Of a stretch of DNA of 64,000 nucleotides, positions 60,441 through 64,000 are shown piece after piece. The stretch comes from Nostoc sp. NIES-4103. Lineage in GTDB: Bacteria > Cyanobacteriota > Cyanobacteriia > Cyanobacteriales > Nostocaceae. A model generated the notes under the pieces. That model was not told where the DNA came from. It made no database searches and saw only the letters and a program-made list of their open reading frames with translations. The stretch is from positions 1,109,247 through 1,173,246 of the forward strand of contig NZ_AP018288.1 of NCBI RefSeq assembly GCF_002368335.1, read 5' to 3'. Position 1 is the first letter of the stretch, and each line of letters starts with the position of its first letter. A program made the translations under genes and the position numbers.

Positions 60441-60591
60441 GAACAATAGTTATGAGTTAAGAGTTATGAGTGAGGAGTTAAGAAGGAGAAATCGTAGTTT
60501 GAAGTTTGGAAAAGGAATTTGCTGTTAAAAGCTTTCCTGAACTCATAACTCCTAACTTCTAACTTCTAACTCCTAACTTCTAACCCCCACG
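60441..60591. repeat. Inverted STRR arrays
   Basis: gagttat/gagttaa heptamers at 60454-60485 face ctcataa/ctcctaa/cttctaa heptamers at 60542-60585. The two arms are complementary. Fills the gap between the convergent genes. Confidence 0.85.
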
Positions 60592-60930
60592 TCATAACTT
60601 TTGATCTAAATGCATTCTTTGTTCCATCTGACGTAAGAAATACCCTGTCATCATCGCTGACGCTAATAGCCCTGCTAAGTTATCCCTATCTGTAGTAATT
60701 TGCACATTGAAATTTTCCGCGGGAAGCATTCCCACCAGCCCTTGGACATTCTGTGAGATGATTTGTTTAATTTCGGGGCTGACGGACTGAGCGACGCGAG
60801 CTAGAACTTCAGGAGACTGATGCTGCAAATATTTGAGTAACTGATTGGATTGTTCCTCAAAGTGGTCGTTAAGAAGCTGATTAGGGTGTTCCTCAGAGTT
60901 GTCATTCAAAAAGTTAGGATCAAACACCAT
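60592..60930 (-). CDS. DUF760-family protein
   Basis: A 112-residue cytoplasmic protein matching DUF760, known in cyanobacteria and plastids. The domain starts with LLKYLQHQSPEVLARVAQSVSPEIKQIISQNVQGLVGMLP (near 35-75), followed by F-x-V-x-I-T-T-x-R-x-N-L-A-G-L-L-A-S-A-M-M-T-G-Y-F-L-R. Function is unknown. Residues 9-33 show an internal duplication (FLNDNSEEHPNQLL with NDHFEEQSNQLL). Alone. Confidence 0.8.
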   Translation of the reverse strand: MVFDPNFLNDNSEEHPNQLLNDHFEEQSNQLLKYLQHQSPEVLARVAQSVSPEIKQIISQNVQGLVGMLPAENFNVQITTDRDNLAGLLASAMMTGYFLRQMEQRMHLDQKL

Positions 60931-61027
60931 TGGCAGTTTTTTTTAGCTGAGTTGCTAATTCTACTTTAAACCATAGTACAAGGGTTATGCATTCTCCACG
61001 GGTATAGGCTTTACTTCTACCTTAAGA

Positions 61028-61140
61028 AAGCCAGGGGACTGGGGAGATGAGGGGGATGAGGGAGATGAGGGAGATGAGGGAGATGTGAGAATAACGACTG
61101 ACAACTGACAACTGACAACTGACAACTAACTCCTAACTCT
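61028..61140. repeat. STRR arrays (gggagat, caactga, ctcctaa)
   Basis: gggagatgag units at 61034-61085 and five caactga units at about 61099-61127, then ctcctaactctta. The last part continues at 62056, on the other side of the IS element. Confidence 0.85.
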
Positions 61141-61142
61141 TA

Positions 61143-62052
61143 GAGGATGTTTTAAAAGTAGGGGGTATTGTAAGAAAGCTCACAAGGCGTATGCTGAAAT
61201 TTGTAGAAACCAGCACCCTGTGAGCGAATGACTAAAGCATACCGTAGTAATCTGACATGGGAACAATGGGAATTAATTGCAGACCTATTCCCAGAATCAA
61301 AACCAGGGGGTCGTCCCCGAAAATTAGCATTATTTGCGATCGTGAATGCAATTCTCTATGTTCTGTGCGAAGGTTGTACATGGCGAGGTTTGCCAGGAGA
61401 TTTTCCGGCGTGGTCAACGGTTTATGGTTATTTTTGGAGATGGGGAAAAGATGGTACATGGTTGAAGGTTCATGACCAACTCTATCGGTGGGTAAGGGTA
61501 GACTCAGGACGTGATAAGAGTCCATCAGAAGCGGCGGTTGATAGTCAATCAGTAGAAACAGCAACGATGATTACTGTTGATGTCGGCTATGACGCAGGAA
61601 AAAAGATACATGGGCGCAAGCGACATCTAAGTGTAGATTTGTTAGGGCTAGTTTTGCGGGTCTTGGTAACGTCTGCAAGTGTTCCAGAACGTGAAGGAGC
61701 GAAAAAAGTCCTCAAACGAGTTCACAATACAGGCAATCACGTCAAAAGGTTAAACATCATTTGGATGGACGGAGGATACCGAGGCGAAGAATTTATGCAT
61801 TGGGTGATGGATATGTTTCGGTGGATTGTAGAAATTGTTCTTCGACCATTGGAGAAAAAAGGTTTTGTCCATTTACCAAAGCGTTGGGTTGTCGAAAGAA
61901 CTTTTGGATGGCTCAATTGGTGTCGCCGTTTAAGTAAAGATTATGAAAGGCTACCCAAAACTTCGGAGACTTTTATATATATAGCGATGATTCGTATCAT
62001 GGTCAGACGACTAGCATAATTTTTGACTCAATTTGACTTTTAAAACATCCTC
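61143..62052 (+). mobile_element. IS5-family insertion sequence
   Basis: A 910-bp element with perfect inverted ends of 17 bp (gaggatgttttaaaagt at 61143; inverted at the right end, 62036-62052) and a 3-bp TTA target duplication on both sides (61140-61142, 62053-62055), the TNA duplication typical of the IS1031 group of IS5. It contains one intact transposase gene. It is inserted in a ctcctaa STRR array. All parts are intact, so it could be mobile. Confidence 0.88.
61228..62019 (+). CDS. IS5-family transposase
   Basis: A 263-residue DDE transposase in a single frame. It has an N-terminal DUF4096-like region (LTWEQWELIADLFPESKPGGRPRK) and the DDE acidic triad: Asp105 (AAVDSQSVE), Asp181 (IWMDGGYRG) and Glu223 (VVERTFGWLNW, the Y/ERTF motif). 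Full-length with no frameshift. It lies inside the TIRs of the 910-bp element. Confidence 0.9.
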   Translation: MTKAYRSNLTWEQWELIADLFPESKPGGRPRKLALFAIVNAILYVLCEGCTWRGLPGDFPAWSTVYGYFWRWGKDGTWLKVHDQLYRWVRVDSGRDKSPSEAAVDSQSVETATMITVDVGYDAGKKIHGRKRHLSVDLLGLVLRVLVTSASVPEREGAKKVLKRVHNTGNHVKRLNIIWMDGGYRGEEFMHWVMDMFRWIVEIVLRPLEKKGFVHLPKRWVVERTFGWLNWCRRLSKDYERLPKTSETFIYIAMIRIMVRRLA

Positions 62053-62067
62053 TTAACTCCTAACTCC

Positions 62068-62625
62068 TCACTCCTCTCTCCTACCTTCTGCTACTGGTTG
62101 TTCTTTGACTGTCAGATCTAGTTCTAGTTGTTCTTCTTTTTGATTATTGGACAAGATCTGAGGAAGCTGCTCGATTTGGAAATATTGATGAAATTTTGAC
62201 GTTACTTGTAACGAGTAAGAGCGAGAATCATTATCTCGGCGTTTGCGGACAAAACCGAGTTCGACTAGTTCTGGAACATGTTGATATACTCCAGAACCGC
62301 GTAATTCAATCAATTCGCTTTGAAGTATGGGGCTGTTCAGGGCGATCGCTGCTAAAGTCCGCAATGCCCCTAAACCTAATTCTACGGGAATTAGTGTTTG
62401 TACAAGGTCATGAAAGTCAGACCGCAGTTGCAGACTGTAACCATTTGGAGTTTCTACAACTTCTAAGGCGCTATCTCGACGGGCATAATTGTCAATCAGT
62501 TCAATTATGCCTTCTTCAACTGTGGCGCGATCGCACGCGGCATACTCGGCGATTTCGCCGAGCGACAAGGGCTTACCCTTTAAGTAGAGAATCGCTTCTA
62601 TCTTAGTCGCTGTGGCTTTCGTCAT
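62068..62625 (-). CDS. scpB: Segregation and condensation protein B
   Basis: A 185-residue ScpB, kleisin-associated partner of SMC-ScpA in chromosome condensation. Winged-helix domain one (about 1-80: ATKIEAILYLKGKPLSLGEIAEYA) and two (about 85-160: LGALRTLAAIALNSPILQSELIELRGSGVY, LVELGFVRKR). The C-terminal tail is acidic and runs into an STRR (EGRREE). scpA is not adjacent. Confidence 0.92.
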   Translation of the reverse strand: MTKATATKIEAILYLKGKPLSLGEIAEYAACDRATVEEGIIELIDNYARRDSALEVVETPNGYSLQLRSDFHDLVQTLIPVELGLGALRTLAAIALNSPILQSELIELRGSGVYQHVPELVELGFVRKRRDNDSRSYSLQVTSKFHQYFQIEQLPQILSNNQKEEQLELDLTVKEQPVAEGRREE

Positions 62626-62697
62626 TTGTCATTAGTCAATAGTCATTGGTCATTTGTCATTTGTCATTAGCAACTGACAACTGACAACTGACAATTA
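62625..62697. repeat. STRR array (gtcattt and caactga types)
   Basis: gtcattt/gtcatta units at 62624-62668 followed by caactga units at about 62671-62692, in the upstream region of scpB. The gap to 62818 has no gene. Confidence 0.85.
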
Positions 62698-62818
62698 ACC
62701 GGGATGATAACTTGTGTGTGGGATTATACTAGAATTTACGACAAAAGTCAAGATATGTCTTGGCATGACCAGGTTTGGTGAGGGAATTGCCCAAAATTTT
62801 TGTCACATAATTTACTGT

Positions 62819-63502
62819 TTACCAGCCTCGACTGCTGAGGATAAATTCTGCGATCGCTAGATCCTGGGGAGTGGTCAGTTTTAAATTTGTCTCCTCACCT
62901 GGGACAATTTGCACTTCGATACCGCACATCTCAAACAAAGCAGCATCGTCAGTTACTTCCCAGCCCTGACGAACACCTTCAGCGTGGCACTGTTTCAACA
63001 ATTTGACATTAAAACCTTGAGGAGTTTGTGCTGCCCATAGTTGCTGTCGGTCGGGTGTACTTTGAATTATGCCATTTTCATCCACAACTTTGATTGTGTC
63101 TTTCACAGGCACGGCGGCGATTAAACCAGGACATTGGCGAATAGCTTCAGCACAAGAGTTAAGTAAATCTGGTGTCACCAGACATCTAGCACCATCGTGA
63201 ATTAATACTTGCTCTGCGGCAGGTGGCAGCGCTTGCAAGCCGTTGTAAACTGATTCTTGTCTGGTAGAGCCGCCAGTAATTAGTTCTACAGGTTTACTGA
63301 GCTTCAGGTCGGCGAGAATTGCTTTGAAATCTGGCCAATCGCTAGGTTGAGAGATAATTCCTATCCACTCGATTGTACTTGCCGCTGCTGCCGCTTTCAG
63401 AGTCCAAGCAATAATTGGTTGCGATCGCACTTCGAGCAGGAGTTTATTACGGTTACTCCCCATTCTTTTGCCCATTCCCGCAGCTGGAATTAATAAATAC
63501 AC
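62819..63502 (-). CDS. ispD: 2-C-methyl-D-erythritol 4-phosphate cytidylyltransferase
   Basis: MEP pathway enzyme that joins CTP and MEP (227 residues from GTG 63502; usual length about 230). I chose GTG because GAGGAAT lies 6 bases upstream and the N-terminus MYLLIPAAGMGKRMG fits the family; the longer open frame reads through an STRR array. Visible motifs: PAAGMGKRMG (CTP-binding), IHDGAR near residue 106, TPQGF near 158, and EVTDDA near 180. Alone, with repeats upstream. Confidence 0.93.
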   Translation of the reverse strand: MYLLIPAAGMGKRMGSNRNKLLLEVRSQPIIAWTLKAAAAASTIEWIGIISQPSDWPDFKAILADLKLSKPVELITGGSTRQESVYNGLQALPPAAEQVLIHDGARCLVTPDLLNSCAEAIRQCPGLIAAVPVKDTIKVVDENGIIQSTPDRQQLWAAQTPQGFNVKLLKQCHAEGVRQGWEVTDDAALFEMCGIEVQIVPGEETNLKLTTPQDLAIAEFILSSRGW

Positions 63503-63518
63503 AGAATTCCTCAATCTT

Positions 63519-63715
63519 GAAACTGGGGACTGGGGACTGGGGACTGGGGACTGGGGACTGGGGACTGGGGACTGGGGACTGGGGACTGAGGACTGGTGAC
63601 TGGTGACTGGGAAATTTCTCTGACACCCAATCCCTAATACCCAATCCCTAATACCCAATCCCTAATACCCAATTCCCAATCCCCAATTCCCAATCCCCAA
63701 TTCCCAATCTCTAAT
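63519..63715. repeat. Paired STRR arrays
   Basis: About eleven ggggact heptamers at 63522-63600, then about eight ccctaat/cccaatc/cccaatt heptamers at 63628-63710, mutually similar in reverse complement. Upstream of ispD. Confidence 0.9.
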
Positions 63716-63762
63716 ACCTATATTCCCCTAAAATAGGGAGCGAGTACGCGTCAATAAATATT

Positions 63763-64000
63763 ATGCGAGTAGTAGCCCTTGTACCTGGCGGGATTGGCGA
63801 TCAAATCCTCTTTTTTCCAACTTTAGATGACCTGAAGCGCTATTACCCCAACGCTCAGATAGATGTCGTTGTTGAACCCCGGTCAAAGGCTGCCTACCGG
63901 GTGAGCAAGTCAGTAAATGAAGTACTGGCCTTTGATTTCAAAGACCGTAACAGTCTGGCAGATTGGGGCAACCTGGTAGGCTCGATTCGCGATCGCGAGT
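63763..64000 (+). CDS. Glycosyltransferase family 9 protein (5' part only)
   Basis: First 79 codons of a GT9-like (heptosyltransferase-type) protein; the gene continues past the window. The N-terminus MRVVALVPGGIGDQILFFPT with the G-G-I-G-D loop and YPNAQIDVVVEPRSK near residue 28 matches the GT-B family of ADP-heptose:LPS transferases and relatives. The ATG at 63763 has a GGGAG box about 20 bases upstream. Acceptor unknown. Confidence 0.8.
   Translation, partial: MRVVALVPGGIGDQILFFPTLDDLKRYYPNAQIDVVVEPRSKAAYRVSKSVNEVLAFDFKDRNSLADWGNLVGSIRDRE

Noticed and set aside
63519..63715. Possible CRISPR array
   Set aside because: Units are 7 bp with no spacers; it is an STRR, as are the similar regions elsewhere.
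1..64000. tRNA and rRNA genes
   Set aside because: No cloverleaf with a GGTTCGA-type arm or rRNA signature was recognised by eye; a dedicated scan could still find one.

Overview
The window looks like the chromosome of a filamentous, heterocyst-type cyanobacterium (Nostoc/Anabaena/Tolypothrix/Calothrix group). The evidence is psb30 of photosystem II, a CyaB-type adenylate cyclase, a split pair of GDT1/UPF0016 genes, many HIP1 palindromes (gcgatcgc), and very many short tandemly repeated heptamers (STRRs such as ggggact, ggggatt, ctcctaa, cagttgt) between genes, all typical of Nostocales. No rRNA, tRNA, CRISPR array or prophage was recognised. The 5' half of a GT9 glycosyltransferase gene runs off the right edge.

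Layout. 0.1-6.7 kb: GH31 alpha-glucosidase, a TspO-like membrane protein, a large two-partner-secretion adhesin (FHA type), and two tiny adjacent ORFs ending at a strong hairpin. 6.7-7.8 kb is gene-poor, with a decayed GAF relic. 7.8-16.4 kb: adenylate cyclase (GAF-GAF-PAS-cyclase-TPR), DUF2808 protein, small membrane protein, split Mn/Ca exchanger pair, YkgJ-type protein, psb30, recJ (carrying repeat-derived codons) and a secreted protein. 16.8-27.3 kb: an apparent five-gene minus-strand biosynthetic operon, a KS-AT-ACP-C megasynthase, SerC-type aminotransferase, FAAL-ACP loading enzyme and two P450s, which looks like an orphan lipid/lipopeptide pathway with a degenerate KS/AT. 28-38.5 kb: amidase, repeat-containing membrane protein, map, cupredoxin, VOC protein, small helical protein, PsiE-like protein, TPR protein and an EF-G paralogue.

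38.5-46 kb is the most interesting accessory region. A broken PIN toxin gene is followed by a pspA-like plus periplasmic-binding-protein (PBP) operon on the minus strand. Divergent from it is a sigma-like / DUF1822 / CHAT operon whose last protein fuses a caspase-like CHAT protease (His233, Cys278 present) through one membrane helix to an extracytoplasmic PstS-like PBP domain. A relic of an AAA/STAND ATPase C-terminus lies just downstream. I infer a membrane receptor-protease signalling or defence module.

46-64 kb: pterin dehydratase, CAP-domain protein, two exported proteins of unknown function, a small conserved protein, a Ctp protease, ispG, a large two-helix coiled-coil membrane protein, a toxin-antitoxin pair inactivated twice (antitoxin stop codon, toxin split by a MITE), an isochorismatase-family hydrolase, a LysM-M23 peptidase, a DegP/HhoA protease, a DUF760 protein, an intact IS5-family element inserted in an STRR array, scpB, ispD and the GT9 start. 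Intergenic DNA throughout is filled with STRRs, palindromic modules and MITE-like inverted repeats, several of which have entered genes.
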